Shown piece by piece: positions 15,925 to 24,362 of a DNA stretch of 64,000 bases. The DNA comes from Candidatus Pantoea floridensis (GTDB lineage Bacteria > Pseudomonadota > Gammaproteobacteria > Enterobacterales > Enterobacteriaceae). The DNA is taken from NCBI RefSeq assembly GCF_900215435.1, contig NZ_OCMY01000002.1, positions 310,001 to 374,000 on the forward strand, given 5' to 3'. Numbering within the stretch: the first letter of the stretch is position 1; the number at the start of each line of letters is the position of its first letter. Both the position numbers and the translations under genes were made by a program. The notes beneath the pieces are model-generated. The model searched no databases. It had not been told where the DNA came from and saw only the letters and a program-made list of their open reading frames with translations.

Positions 15925-16899
15925 TTAATACTTGCCGGAGAAGTTGGCGCTTATACGCTGCGCCAGATAATCCCGGGCGGAAATAGGCGGATACTTTTTC
16001 TCCGGTCCTTCGATAATCACATCCTCATTAGCCTGACAGAAAAACGCCAGGCTATAGCGTGCCGGGACAGATTCGCCAGGTAATGGATTACTGACGCGAT
16101 GGAAATTGGACGGCAATTTATCATCGCTCCAGCGCATCAGCATATCGCCGACATTACAGGTAATAACGCCTTCCAGCGGCTCGATGGGCGTCCACACCTG
16201 CTCTTCCATCTCTTTACCTGGACACACCTGTAAACCGCCCTGCCCATCGCGCTGGAACAGCAAAGTCAGGCAATCAAAATCGGTATGCGCACCGGCACGC
16301 CACGGCCCATCAGGTTCGCCGCTAATGGCAAAGTAGTGCAGCATGCGCAACGTACTTTGATAGGTTTCACGTGAAGGTTCGTGCGCCTGAGCAAAGAAAT
16401 CGTCCGGGAAGCCCAGCTTAAGCGCGAAACAGGAAAGCAAACGCATCCCCACTTCCCAGCACTGGCGTTCAAATTTCAGCACGTCGCGTTGAAAATCCGG
16501 TAAGGCATCATCAGGCCACAGATCTGCCATACGCGGCCGCGTTATCTGATACGACTCTTTTTGATCGGGTTTACCGGTGGAAGGACGGATTTGCGCCCGG
16601 TATTCCCAGCCCGCGTTACGGCTTAACGGATAACGTGCTTTCTCACGTTGCGGCAGTGCAAAAAAGCGCTCAGCGTTAGCAAAGGCAGCGTTGATATCGT
16701 CTAGCGGAATGCCGTGGCCGGAAACCTGGAAAAAACCGATCTCCGTGGCGGCTTGCCACAGCTGCTCGGCTATTTCGGGTTTACGCTGTTCAAAATCAGA
16801 GAGATCGATGATGCGCACATCGCGTGCTGCCTCAACGCCGCGCGCGCCCATGCGCGATTCTTTAGCCAGTTCATGCATGTCAAAAGTGGTCTTTTCCAT
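15925..16899 (-). CDS. 2-oxoglutarate/Fe(II) oxygenase, isopenicillin-N-synthase family
   Basis: A 324-residue protein with the DIOX_N start (RIIDLSDFEQRKPEIAEQLW, IGFFQVSGHGIPLDDINAAF) and the 2OG-FeII core: His-x-Asp in AGAHTDFDCLTLLFQRDGQG, the distal His in SNFHRVSNPLPGE and the 2OG-binding Arg-x-Ser in PARYSLAFFCQANED. All iron and cosubstrate residues appear present, so it should be active. GAGGTG precedes the ATG. It is divergent from a nitrogen-regulated purine-type unit, so a role in N-heterocycle catabolism is plausible but inferred. Ethylene-forming and other IPNS-like enzymes share this fold. Confidence 0.85.
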   Translation of the reverse strand: MEKTTFDMHELAKESRMGARGVEAARDVRIIDLSDFEQRKPEIAEQLWQAATEIGFFQVSGHGIPLDDINAAFANAERFFALPQREKARYPLSRNAGWEYRAQIRPSTGKPDQKESYQITRPRMADLWPDDALPDFQRDVLKFERQCWEVGMRLLSCFALKLGFPDDFFAQAHEPSRETYQSTLRMLHYFAISGEPDGPWRAGAHTDFDCLTLLFQRDGQGGLQVCPGKEMEEQVWTPIEPLEGVITCNVGDMLMRWSDDKLPSNFHRVSNPLPGESVPARYSLAFFCQANEDVIIEGPEKKYPPISARDYLAQRISANFSGKY

Positions 16900-17114
16900 T
16901 GGTTCACCTCGTTATTGAGCGATAACGGATGACACGCCCGCAGCGTGGCAGTCATCCCCGCGCCTGTTTGCTTTACTACAACAGGCGATCGAGCAATGAC
17001 CCACCGGGTAAAACCACGGCTGACAGCTTCTACTCATGTTCACTCAAGCAAAGCCTGTGCCAGCTCGGTGAACCACGCAGAATCAATAGGTTAAACAAAG
17101 TGGCATGCCCATCG

Positions 17115-17131
17115 TGCACAAAGGCGGTGCA
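17115..17131 (+). promoter_or_regulatory. NtrC-binding site
   Basis: TGCACAAAGGCGGTGCA matches the NtrC consensus TGCACC-N5-GGTGCA with one mismatch. Its centre lies about 130 bp upstream of the start point predicted from the sigma-54 promoter at 17226, a usual enhancer distance. Confidence 0.75.
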
Positions 17132-17225
17132 ACACCCGCCAGGATGCATCCTGAATGAGCAGCGCTTGAGAGAAATGTGACAGAGGAGTTAATAAAATAT
17201 GCGTATATTCAAATCGTTACATAAA

Positions 17226-17241
17226 TGGCATGCGCTTTGCT
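17226..17241 (+). promoter_or_regulatory. Sigma-54 promoter
   Basis: TGGCATGCGCTTTGCT fits TGGCACG-N4-TTGCW with one mismatch and has the invariant GG and GC exactly 10 bases apart. It reads toward the binding-protein gene, with a predicted start near 17252 and a leader of about 165 bases. Confidence 0.8.
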
Positions 17242-17285
17242 AATTCCACACTGAGTATAAGCGGTCAGCGTGACACCAGATTCAC

Positions 17286-17412
17286 GCAGGACATTGCTCT
17301 ACAGCGTTAGCTGTACCTCGTCAGGGGACGATGCTTTTATTACCGGCATCGTGAGCACGCCATGCGCCGCTGCGCCCCTGATGATGACGACAAACTCAAC
17401 GTTTATTGGGGG
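17286..17412 (+). promoter_or_regulatory. Structured leader, candidate NMT1-type (xanthine/urate) riboswitch
   Basis: The leader can form a closing stem CAUUG (17292-17296) with CGAUG (17329-17333), an inner hairpin UACAGC-GUUA-GCUGUA (17300-17315), and a conserved-looking 3' strand CCUCGUCAGGGGA (17316-17328). Alternative pairings exist. ACGATGC (17328-17334) pairs perfectly with GCATCGT (17346-17352). CCCCTG (17375-17380) can pair with either CAGGGG (17322-17327) or the Shine-Dalgarno GGGGG (17408-17412). This is the layout of a translational switch. NMT1-motif RNAs are known to bind xanthine and urate and to precede NMT1-domain genes. Membership is inferred from context and fold, not from an alignment. 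Confidence 0.5.
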
Positions 17413-17417
17413 TTATT

Positions 17418-18386
17418 ATGACAATGTCACGTTTCCGTTTCTCTTTACTCGCTGTGCTGCTCGGCACTTCTGCGCTGACGCACGCCGCAGACAAACTGGT
17501 GTTGCAAACCACCTGGGTCGCACAAGCCGAGCAAGGCGGCTATTACCAGGCGGTCGCTACCGGCATCTACAAAAAATATGGGCTGGATGTCGAAGTACGT
17601 TCAGGTGGGCCACAGCTCAATAACATGACGCTGCTGTTAGCGAATCGCGCCGATGTGATCGTCAGCTACGACCTGCAAGTGTTGCAGGGCATCGAACGCA
17701 ATTTTCCGTTAAAAGCCATCGCTGCGCCCTTTCAGTTTGATCCCCAAGGCATTGTTACCCACGGCGATGTGAAATCATTGGCTCAGCTCAAGGGCAAAAC
17801 CGTGCTGGTATCAGCCAGCGGGCAAGCCAGCTGGTGGCCGTGGTTGAAAAGCAAATATCAGCTGCAGGATGGTCAGGCGCGTCCTTACACCTTCAACATG
17901 CAACCTTTCCTTGCTGATAAAAATACTGCGCAACAGGCTTACGCCACTTCCGAAGTGCAACAGATCAAAGAAGTGCAGCCCAACAGTAAATTTTATCTGT
18001 TTGCCGATTATGGCTATCCGGCCTACGGCGGCATTCTGGTTACGCGCGATGATTTACTGCAAAAAGAGCCGGATGTGATGAAACGCTTTGTTGCGGCTTC
18101 GATGGAAGGCTGGAAATCCTATCTCGCTAATCCGACAGCAGGCAATACGCTGATCAAAAAAGAGAACACACAAATGACCGACGCCATTCTGGCTTTCGGC
18201 GTATCACAAATGAAGGCTTTGCACCTGATAGACGGCGGCGATGCAGCGACACAGGGCCTAGGCGTGATGACCGAGCAACGCTGGCAGGCCACGCGTGATT
18301 TTATGGTCAACGCGGGATTGCTGAAAGCCGCCACCGATTGGCAACGTGCTTTCACCACCCAGTTCACTCCATCCGCTACGCAGTGA
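17418..18386 (+). CDS. NMT1/THI5-type ABC substrate-binding protein
   Basis: 322 residues from the ATG at 17418 (GGGGG 5-9 bases before; an alternative ATG is at 17424). A signal peptide ends at THA. The mature start (LVLQTTWVAQAEQGGYYQAV, ATGIYKKYGLDVEVRSGGPQ) is typical of NMT1-like periplasmic binding proteins, whose ligands include thiamine precursors, sulfonates, pyrimidines and purines. Later segments PFQFDPQGIVTHGDVKSLAQ and LVSASGQASWWPWLKSKYQL form the hinge and ligand lobes. No permease or ATPase is encoded nearby, so it must use a distant transporter. The downstream amidohydrolase starts 8 bases after its stop, so they are cotranscribed. Confidence 0.87.
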   Translation: MTMSRFRFSLLAVLLGTSALTHAADKLVLQTTWVAQAEQGGYYQAVATGIYKKYGLDVEVRSGGPQLNNMTLLLANRADVIVSYDLQVLQGIERNFPLKAIAAPFQFDPQGIVTHGDVKSLAQLKGKTVLVSASGQASWWPWLKSKYQLQDGQARPYTFNMQPFLADKNTAQQAYATSEVQQIKEVQPNSKFYLFADYGYPAYGGILVTRDDLLQKEPDVMKRFVAASMEGWKSYLANPTAGNTLIKKENTQMTDAILAFGVSQMKALHLIDGGDAATQGLGVMTEQRWQATRDFMVNAGLLKAATDWQRAFTTQFTPSATQ

Positions 18387-18393
18387 GGCCGCG

Positions 18394-19809
18394 ATGAACC
18401 CACTGTTAATTAAACACTGCGCCGCGATTATGACCGGGGATAAACACCAGCCACGCAGCCAGGCACGCGATATACGTATTCGTGACGGCCTGATCGTCGA
18501 AATGGGCGATCTCATCGCGACAGCAGATGAAACGGTCATTGATGCCCGCGATTGTGTGGTCTATCCCGGCTGGGTCAATACCCATCACCATCTGTTTCAA
18601 TCATTACTGAAAGGTGAACCTAAGGGTTTGAATCTGAGCCTTGGCGGCTGGCTGGCCGCCACGCCCTATCGCTTTCGCGGGGCATTCGATGAACAGACGT
18701 TTCGTATTGCGGTACGCGTTGGCCTGGTTGAATTAGTGCGTTCTGGCTGTACCACCCTTGCTGACCATCACTACCTGTATTGGCCGGATATGCCGTTTGA
18801 TGGCGCAGAAATCCTGTTCGATGAGGCCGCCAAACTGGGCGTGCGCTTTGTTTTGTGTCGCGGCGGCGCCACACAAAGTCGTGGCCTGGAAAGCGACTTA
18901 CCTGGCGCGCTGCGTCCGGAAAACTTCCACAGCATGATGGCGGATGTCGATCGCCTGGTTGCGCGCTATCATCAACCGCACGATCGGGCGATGCGTCGCA
19001 TCGTGATGGCACCTACCACCACCTTGCACTCCACCACGCCTCAGGAGTTACGCGAAAGCGCGCGCCTCGCCCGTCAGCTCGGTATTCGCCTGCATAGTCA
19101 TCTCTCCGAGACCGTTGACTATCTCGATGCGGCGCGCAGCAAATTCGGTATGACGCCGCTGCAATTTTGCGCTGAACACGACTGGATTGGTGACGATGTC
19201 TGGTTCGCACATCTGGTAAAACTGCTGCCGGAAGAGATCGCGATGCTGGGTGCGGCAGGCAGCGGCATCGCGCATTGCCCGCAAAGTAATGCGCGCCTCG
19301 GTAGCGGCATTGCCGATGTAGTCGCAATGGAACAAGCCGGCATGAAAATCTCAATTGGCGTAGATGGTGCGGCATCGAACGAAGCGGCAGATATGCAAAG
19401 TGAAACCCACGCTGCCTGGCAGTTACAGCGCGTACGTAAAGGCATGCAGGCCCAGCCGCGCTATGCTGGTGGTACGTATGAAGGTGGAGGTGATGCCGCC
19501 AGCATTGAGGATGTGGTGCGCTGGGGCACGTCGGGCGGCGCGCAGGTGCTGGGATTGCACACCGGGCGTATTGCGCCGGGCATGGCTGCCGACATCGCCA
19601 TTTATCGCCTCGACGATCCGCGCTATTTTGGCCTGCATGATATGGCCATCGGTCCGATAGCCAGCGGTGGGCGCGCCAGCGTGAAAGCGCTTATTTGCGA
19701 TGGACATGTTGTGATGCAGGAAGATGTGATTCCGGGGCTGGATGTGGCTGAATTGCGCCGCGACGCTGCGCAAGCGGTGAAAACCTTGCAGCAGCGCGCG
19801 GGAGTATAA
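18394..19809 (+). CDS. Amidohydrolase, guanine/8-oxoguanine-deaminase-like
   Basis: 471 residues from the ATG at 18394, with GAGG 5 bases upstream of it; the frame is open back to 18346, but that overlaps the previous gene. It belongs to the ATZ/TRZ-chlorohydrolase subfamily of metal-dependent deaminases. Metal ligands are seen in GWVNTHHHLFQSLLKG (HxH), LHSHLSETVDYL (His with the Glu of SETVD), and GVDGAASNEAADMQSE (Asp). IAHCPQSNARLGSGIADV is a family signature. The HHLFQ and SNEAADM segments resemble 8-oxoguanine deaminases. The product would be xanthine (from guanine) or urate (from 8-oxoguanine), both ligands of the riboswitch class suspected upstream. Exact substrate is not proven. Confidence 0.82.
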   Translation: MNPLLIKHCAAIMTGDKHQPRSQARDIRIRDGLIVEMGDLIATADETVIDARDCVVYPGWVNTHHHLFQSLLKGEPKGLNLSLGGWLAATPYRFRGAFDEQTFRIAVRVGLVELVRSGCTTLADHHYLYWPDMPFDGAEILFDEAAKLGVRFVLCRGGATQSRGLESDLPGALRPENFHSMMADVDRLVARYHQPHDRAMRRIVMAPTTTLHSTTPQELRESARLARQLGIRLHSHLSETVDYLDAARSKFGMTPLQFCAEHDWIGDDVWFAHLVKLLPEEIAMLGAAGSGIAHCPQSNARLGSGIADVVAMEQAGMKISIGVDGAASNEAADMQSETHAAWQLQRVRKGMQAQPRYAGGTYEGGGDAASIEDVVRWGTSGGAQVLGLHTGRIAPGMAADIAIYRLDDPRYFGLHDMAIGPIASGGRASVKALICDGHVVMQEDVIPGLDVAELRRDAAQAVKTLQQRAGV

Positions 19810-19815
19810 GCCGTG

Positions 19816-21336
19816 TTACGCCGCTGCGTCTTTCTTGCGCAGCGGTGATTCTGGCAACATCAGAGAAAGGATAAAGGCCAGCAACATCACCACCGCCGCC
19901 ATTTGAAACGCGGCGTGCACCGCGTCGCCAAAGACCTGTAAATACGCCTGCTGCACATCAGGGGGGAGATGATGCACCGCCTCTGGATCGAGCGCGCGCG
20001 GCAGCGTTTTGCCTTGTTCCACCAGCGAGGTCAGGCCCGATTTCAGCACCTGGCTGAATACCGCCCCAAACAGCGCCACGCCGATTGAGCCGCCAACGGA
20101 ACGGAACAGCGTTACTGATGAGGTTGCCACGCCAATCCTGTCCGGCGTTACCGTGTTCTGCACCGCCAGCACCAGCACCTGCATTACCATCCCCATTCCC
20201 ATGCCTAACACACAGGCGAACAGGTAAATGTGCCACAGCGGTGCATCAATGGTTAGCGTGGTCAGCAGCGCCATGCCGATGGTTGCCAGCAATGTACCGG
20301 CAATCGGGAACAGGCGATATTTGCCGGTTCGGCTAATAATGCGCCCGCTGGCGATGGACGTGACCAGCAACCCGCCCATCAACGGCAGTAATTGTAAACC
20401 CGCTTCGGTCGGCGTCGATCCCTTCACCACTTGCAGATAGAGCGGTAGAAAGGTAACGCTTCCAAACAGCGCCATGCCGACGATAAAGGCCATTAAACTG
20501 GCGAGGGAGAAGCTACGATTACGAAACAGCGCCAGCGGAATAATCGGCTCCCAGGCGCGACGCTCTTCATAAACAAACCCGATCACCCCAATCACACCAA
20601 ATGCCAGAATGCACCAGAGCTGAGGATCGGACCACGCGCGCAGCGTGCCGCCTTCACTGGTAAATAGCGTGATGCCCACCAGCGCCATGCTGAGGAACAC
20701 CGCACCGGGAAAATCGATTTCGTGTGGCTTACGCTTGTTGTCGGTTTTGAACACCGCGTTGATGATTAACAGCGCCAGTAAACCCAACGGTAGATTGATA
20801 TAAAAAATCCAGCGCCACGAGGCATGCTGCACAATAAAGCCGCCGAGCAGCGGGCCAATTACCGTTGCCAGGCCGAACACGCCGCCAAATAAGCCCTGAT
20901 ATTTACCGCGTTCCTGTGGTGGGATGACATCAGCCACCGCAGCCATGCTCACCACCATCAGGCCGCCGCCACCTAAACCTTGCAGCGCACGGGTAAAAAT
21001 GAGCTGTTCCATATTCTGCGCTAACCCGCACAATGCGGAGCCTATCAGGAACAGTACCACCGAGATTTGCAACACCGTTTTGCGGCCAAACAGATCGCCA
21101 AACTTGCCATACAACGGCACGACAATGGTGGATGCCAGCATATAAGCCGTGACGATCCACGACAGGCGATCGAGCCCGCCCAGCTCGCCCACAATAGTGG
21201 GCAGCGCGGTGGAGACGATAGTTTGATCCAGCGCCGATAACAGCATGACAAGAAGTAAAGCGCCCATCAGCAAGCGGATTGAAGGAGGATTCTCCTCCCC
21301 GCTGCCCGACGACGGTGTAAGAGTGTTAAGTTTCAT
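19816..21336 (-). CDS. DHA2-family (14-TM) MFS multidrug efflux pump
   Basis: 506 residues from the ATG at 21336 (an upstream in-frame TTG at 21348 is less likely). It has the DHA2 signature [20 protein letters not shown] in TM1, motif [15 protein letters not shown] between TM2 and TM3, and [20 protein letters not shown]. About 14 hydrophobic segments follow to ACLAFQM-like C-terminal helices ending [17 protein letters not shown]. EmrB/QacA relatives export drugs, bile salts or dyes by proton antiport. It is divergent from a TetR gene, and the 79-bp gap contains an inverted repeat suited to that regulator. No EmrA-type adaptor is adjacent. Confidence 0.9.
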   Translation of the reverse strand: MKLNTLTPSSGSGEENPPSIRLLMGALLLVMLLSALDQTIVSTALPTIVGELGGLDRLSWIVTAYMLASTIVVPLYGKFGDLFGRKTVLQISVVLFLIGSALCGLAQNMEQLIFTRALQGLGGGGLMVVSMAAVADVIPPQERGKYQGLFGGVFGLATVIGPLLGGFIVQHASWRWIFYINLPLGLLALLIINAVFKTDNKRKPHEIDFPGAVFLSMALVGITLFTSEGGTLRAWSDPQLWCILAFGVIGVIGFVYEERRAWEPIIPLALFRNRSFSLASLMAFIVGMALFGSVTFLPLYLQVVKGSTPTEAGLQLLPLMGGLLVTSIASGRIISRTGKYRLFPIAGTLLATIGMALLTTLTIDAPLWHIYLFACVLGMGMGMVMQVLVLAVQNTVTPDRIGVATSSVTLFRSVGGSIGVALFGAVFSQVLKSGLTSLVEQGKTLPRALDPEAVHHLPPDVQQAYLQVFGDAVHAAFQMAAVVMLLAFILSLMLPESPLRKKDAAA

Positions 21337-21353
21337 CACAGACACCAATTGAA

Positions 21354-21375
21354 ATTAATTAAATACACAATTAAT
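21354..21375. promoter_or_regulatory. Inverted repeat, candidate TetR operator
   Basis: ATTAATT (21354-21360) and AATTAAT (21369-21375) are perfect complements around an 8-base spacer, in the short gap between the MFS and TetR genes. The site is AT-rich, so chance is possible. Confidence 0.45.
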
Positions 21376-21415
21376 ATTGAGCGCAGTCTGACATGAAGCA
21401 AGCGAGCGAGTAAAG

Positions 21416-22093
21416 ATGACCGCAAAAAAAATCCCAGCAGCAGCGAAAACCACGGCAGCCAAACCGCGTCGTCCCGGCCGTCCACGCGGCGGCGCGATTA
21501 ACGTGCAGCAGCGTGAATTGCTGCTTGATATCACTCTGGCGCTATACGCAGAAAACGGCATTGGCGAGACGTCACTGAATGCGATTGCGCGCAAAGCGGG
21601 CGTAAGTCCGGCAATGCTCAATTACTATTTTCAGTCCCGCGAATCGCTACTGGATATTGTGGTTGAGGAGCGTTTTTTACCGTTACGTCAACGCCTGGTC
21701 GCGCACTTTATTGACGACCCGCGTGACCCTGTCACGACTTTTAGCGCGTTTATTCGCGAGGTCGCGGATATCGTCACGACATACAATTGGTTCGCCCCCT
21801 TGTGGATGCAGGAAGTGATGCAAGGTGAAGGCGGTTTAGGTCAGCACATTAAGAAGCGTTTTGGCCACGGTGAGCGTGATGAGGTAAAAAAATTGATTGA
21901 AGGCTGGCAGCAGCAGGGATTACTCAATGCAGATTTAGAGCCGCAGCTGCTGATGACATCAATCCTTAGCCTGGTATTGGTGCCCTTCACCCGCTTTGCC
22001 AACGATCCTGCGTACAATCGCGACATCATCGTGCAGCATAGCTTGAGTCTGTTTTGTCAGGGGATTAAACCCACATCACTCGCCGCTTCGTAG
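21416..22093 (+). CDS. TetR-family transcriptional regulator
   Basis: A 225-residue protein. A basic N-terminal tail (KKIPAAAKTTAAKPRRPGRP) precedes the TetR helix-turn-helix (about 30-80; LLDITLALYAENGIGETSLN, AIARKAGVSPAMLNYYFQSR). The C-terminal ligand domain (85-225) is variable and unassigned. The basic tail, including an RPGRPRGG AT-hook-like stretch, may add DNA contacts. It probably represses the divergent MFS pump and itself, being induced by a pump substrate. Confidence 0.9.
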   Translation: MTAKKIPAAAKTTAAKPRRPGRPRGGAINVQQRELLLDITLALYAENGIGETSLNAIARKAGVSPAMLNYYFQSRESLLDIVVEERFLPLRQRLVAHFIDDPRDPVTTFSAFIREVADIVTTYNWFAPLWMQEVMQGEGGLGQHIKKRFGHGERDEVKKLIEGWQQQGLLNADLEPQLLMTSILSLVLVPFTRFANDPAYNRDIIVQHSLSLFCQGIKPTSLAAS

Positions 22094-22160
22094 AGATTCA
22101 TAGCGCTTCGTGACATTCCAATGGGCTATCCAAAACGTAGACCAGCGCCTGTTCTTTGCT

Positions 22161-22178
22161 TATCCCCTGGCGAGGATA
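22161..22178. promoter_or_regulatory. HipB operator 1
   Basis: TATCC-CCTGGCGA-GGATA fits the HipB operator TATCC-N8-GGATA exactly. It lies 68-85 bp upstream of the hipB-like start. Confidence 0.85.
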
Positions 22179-22188
22179 AACCCTTGCT

Positions 22189-22206
22189 TATCCTCTGTAA
22201 GGGATA
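22189..22206. promoter_or_regulatory. HipB operator 2
   Basis: TATCC-TCTGTAAG-GGATA is a second exact match to TATCC-N8-GGATA, starting 28 bp after operator 1. Paired operators at such spacing are typical of hipBA autoregulation. Confidence 0.85.
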
Positions 22207-22245
22207 ATGGCTCAACGTTATGCACCCTTAAGATGAGAATAAGAG

Positions 22246-22433
22246 ATGATTTACAGTCCGCGCCAACTTGCCAATCACGTCAGGCTGATTCGTCAAAAGA
22301 ACCAATGGACACAGAGTGAATTGGCGAAGAAAGTCGGGTTAAAACAATCCACTATTGCTCATTTTGAAAACAATCCCGATCTGACCACGCTGTTGAGAAC
22401 AGCATGCGTATGTTGGCACGTCTAAAAAAATAG
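22246..22433 (+). pseudogene. hipB: Frameshifted hipB antitoxin remnant without hipA
   Basis: The ATG at 22246 opens a 59-codon frame, stopping at 22423-22425, whose first 49 residues follow HipB closely (IYSPRQLANHVRLIRQKNQW, TQSELAKKVGLKQSTIAHFE, NNPDLTTL). The last ten (LRTACVCWHV) do not fit. In another frame the DNA encodes NSMRMLARLKK and stops at 22431-22433, resembling the HipB C-terminal strand (E. coli LELSMTLCDAK). So about 30 bp appear deleted out of frame between the HTH and the tail. No hipA follows; the next gene is a peroxiredoxin. The truncated product keeps the DNA-binding helices, but the dimer-forming C-terminal strand is lost. Confidence 0.8.
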
Positions 22434-22530
22434 TTTTTTTTCACCTCCACCGAAACTTTCCTTCCCGCCCCAGCGAACTGAACTACTGAGTCACCCAAAT
22501 CGGAACTCCCCTACATCGCAGGAGCAGCTA

Positions 22531-23097
22531 ATGAAACGCATGAAATCCCTCGTTTGTACCCTGACTATAACAGCAGCACTGGGTCTGTCCGCGTTCAACG
22601 CCGGTGCCGCATTGCCGGTAGGCGCTAAAGCCCCCAACTTTGAACTGCAGGGCGCGTTAGCCGGTAAGCCATTGACCTTCTCACTGGATAAAGCGCTGCA
22701 GAAAGGCCCAGTGGTACTCTATTTCTTCCCGGCCGCGTTCAGTAAGGGCTGCACCATCGAAGCGCACGATTTTGCCGAAGCCACCGACAGCTTTACCAAA
22801 ATGGGCGCCACAGTCATTGGGGTCACCGCGGGCAATACCGATCAGGTTAGCGATTTCTCCAAACTGGAGTGCCGCGATAAATTTACCGTTGCCGCCGATC
22901 CGGGCGCAAAAGTGGCCGCACAATACCAAACCACCATGCAGATGAAAGGCAAAACCCTCTCCGATCGTACCTCTTACGTGATTGCGCCAGATGGCAATAT
23001 TCTGCTGAGTTACACTGATAGAAACCCTGACACGCATATCGAGAAAGCGCTGGCCGCCGTTAAGCAGTACGACGCCTCTCATCCGCAAACTCACTAA
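22531..23097 (+). CDS. Exported peroxiredoxin (AhpC/TSA, Bcp-like)
   Basis: 188 residues with a signal peptide (cleavage near AGA-ALPVG, about residue 27), so it acts in the periplasm. The thioredoxin-fold core has VVLYFFPAAFSKGCTIEAHD, where the Cys in KGC is the peroxidatic cysteine of a PxxxTxxC-type site with Ser in place of Thr. A second Cys in SKLECRDKF could resolve it. It starts a four-gene run with a DsbD-like reductase (15 bp gap), an ECF sigma factor and its anti-sigma factor. The DsbD-like protein is the obvious electron donor. Role: reduce peroxides or reactive chlorine species. Confidence 0.87.
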   Translation: MKRMKSLVCTLTITAALGLSAFNAGAALPVGAKAPNFELQGALAGKPLTFSLDKALQKGPVVLYFFPAAFSKGCTIEAHDFAEATDSFTKMGATVIGVTAGNTDQVSDFSKLECRDKFTVAADPGAKVAAQYQTTMQMKGKTLSDRTSYVIAPDGNILLSYTDRNPDTHIEKALAAVKQYDASHPQTH

Positions 23098-23112
23098 GCA
23101 AAGAGGCCAGCG

Positions 23113-24345
23113 ATGTTAACCGCCATGCTGGCCGCCTTCATCGGCGGCATTATTCTCAATCTTATGCCCTGCGTGTTTCCGGTGATCTCGCTGAAAGCAC
23201 TCGGCCTGTTACGCCATACCGATAACGCCGCCAGCGCGCGCCGCGAAGGTTTGAGCTTTTTACTCGGCGTTGTCGTCACCATGATGGCGCTGGCGGGGAT
23301 CTTGCTGGCGGCGCGAGCCGGTGGTGCCGCCGTTGGCTGGGGCTTCCAACTGCAATCGCCGTTGGTGATCGCCCTGCTTTCGCTGGTGATCCTTGCCGCC
23401 GCACTCAATTTACTTGGCGTGTTTGAAGTGGGTTTATCGGTACAGCGTGTAGGTTCGGTCGATGTCGGACGCGGCGCCTTTACGCGTTCAGCCTTGACCG
23501 GCGCGCTAGCGATTATCGTTGCGACACCCTGCGCCGCGCCGTTTATGGCCAGCGCCATCGGTTATGCGTTGGTACAGCCGCCTGCCGTTGCCTTAGTGAT
23601 CTTTTTCGCGTTGGCGCTGGGCTTTGCCGCACCGTTTACGCTGGTTTCCCTGTTCCCGGCTTTGGCTAAATTCCTGCCGCGTCCCGGCGCATGGATGGAT
23701 ATTCTTAAGCGCGGCCTGGCGTTCCCTATGTTTGGTGCTTACGCCTGGCTGGTATGGGTTTTAGCGCAGCAAGCGGGCAGCGCAGCCCTCGCCACCTTAC
23801 TGGCTGCCTCTGTGGTCGTTGCCTTCGCTGGCTGGTTATATGGGATGGCGCAGCATCGCCACTTCACCGGTAAAAGTCATAAAGTCATGTATAGCGTGAC
23901 GGCGGTGTTAATTATCGCGGTGATCGCGCCACTACCCAGCCTGATCAAACCGGGCACAGGGCTGGCGGGCGATCGGCTCACGGCTGAAGTAAGCAAAGCC
24001 AAATGGTCGCCGCAAGCGGTTGAAGCGCAGCGCGGTCACGGTAAAGCGATCTTTGTCGATTTCACCGCCTCCTGGTGCATCACCTGCCAGGTGAACGAGA
24101 AAACCTCGCTCTCAACGCAGGCCGTGCAAGACGCGTTAGCAAAAACCGGTACGCTGTACATGGTGGCCGATTCCACTAAATTTAACCCGGACGTGGATGA
24201 CACGATGAGTGAATTCGGCCAGGGTGGCTTACCGATGTATCTGGTGTACCCCGCCGATGGCGGACCGCCGAAAGTGCTGCCGCAGGTGCTGACACCCAGC
24301 ATTGTGGTGAATGCGCTCAATCAGGCGGCAAGCAAGAAGGCGTAA
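23113..24345 (+). CDS. DsbD-like thiol:disulfide reductase without the N-terminal alpha domain
   Basis: 410 residues. The DsbD beta/CcdA-type membrane domain spans about 1-285, with the two membrane cysteines in ILNLMPCVFPVISLKALGLL and IIVATPCAAPFMASAIGYAL. The C-terminal thioredoxin domain has the active site FTASWCITCQVNEK (CITC) and cis-Pro loop GGLPMYLVYP. The periplasmic alpha domain of classical DsbD is missing, as in ScsB/DipZ-like short forms, so the thioredoxin domain must hand electrons directly to a partner. The upstream periplasmic peroxiredoxin is the likely acceptor. Cytoplasmic thioredoxin would supply electrons. Confidence 0.88.
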   Translation: MLTAMLAAFIGGIILNLMPCVFPVISLKALGLLRHTDNAASARREGLSFLLGVVVTMMALAGILLAARAGGAAVGWGFQLQSPLVIALLSLVILAAALNLLGVFEVGLSVQRVGSVDVGRGAFTRSALTGALAIIVATPCAAPFMASAIGYALVQPPAVALVIFFALALGFAAPFTLVSLFPALAKFLPRPGAWMDILKRGLAFPMFGAYAWLVWVLAQQAGSAALATLLAASVVVAFAGWLYGMAQHRHFTGKSHKVMYSVTAVLIIAVIAPLPSLIKPGTGLAGDRLTAEVSKAKWSPQAVEAQRGHGKAIFVDFTASWCITCQVNEKTSLSTQAVQDALAKTGTLYMVADSTKFNPDVDDTMSEFGQGGLPMYLVYPADGGPPKVLPQVLTPSIVVNALNQAASKKA

Positions 24346-24362
24346 GAACAACAAGGCGGATT

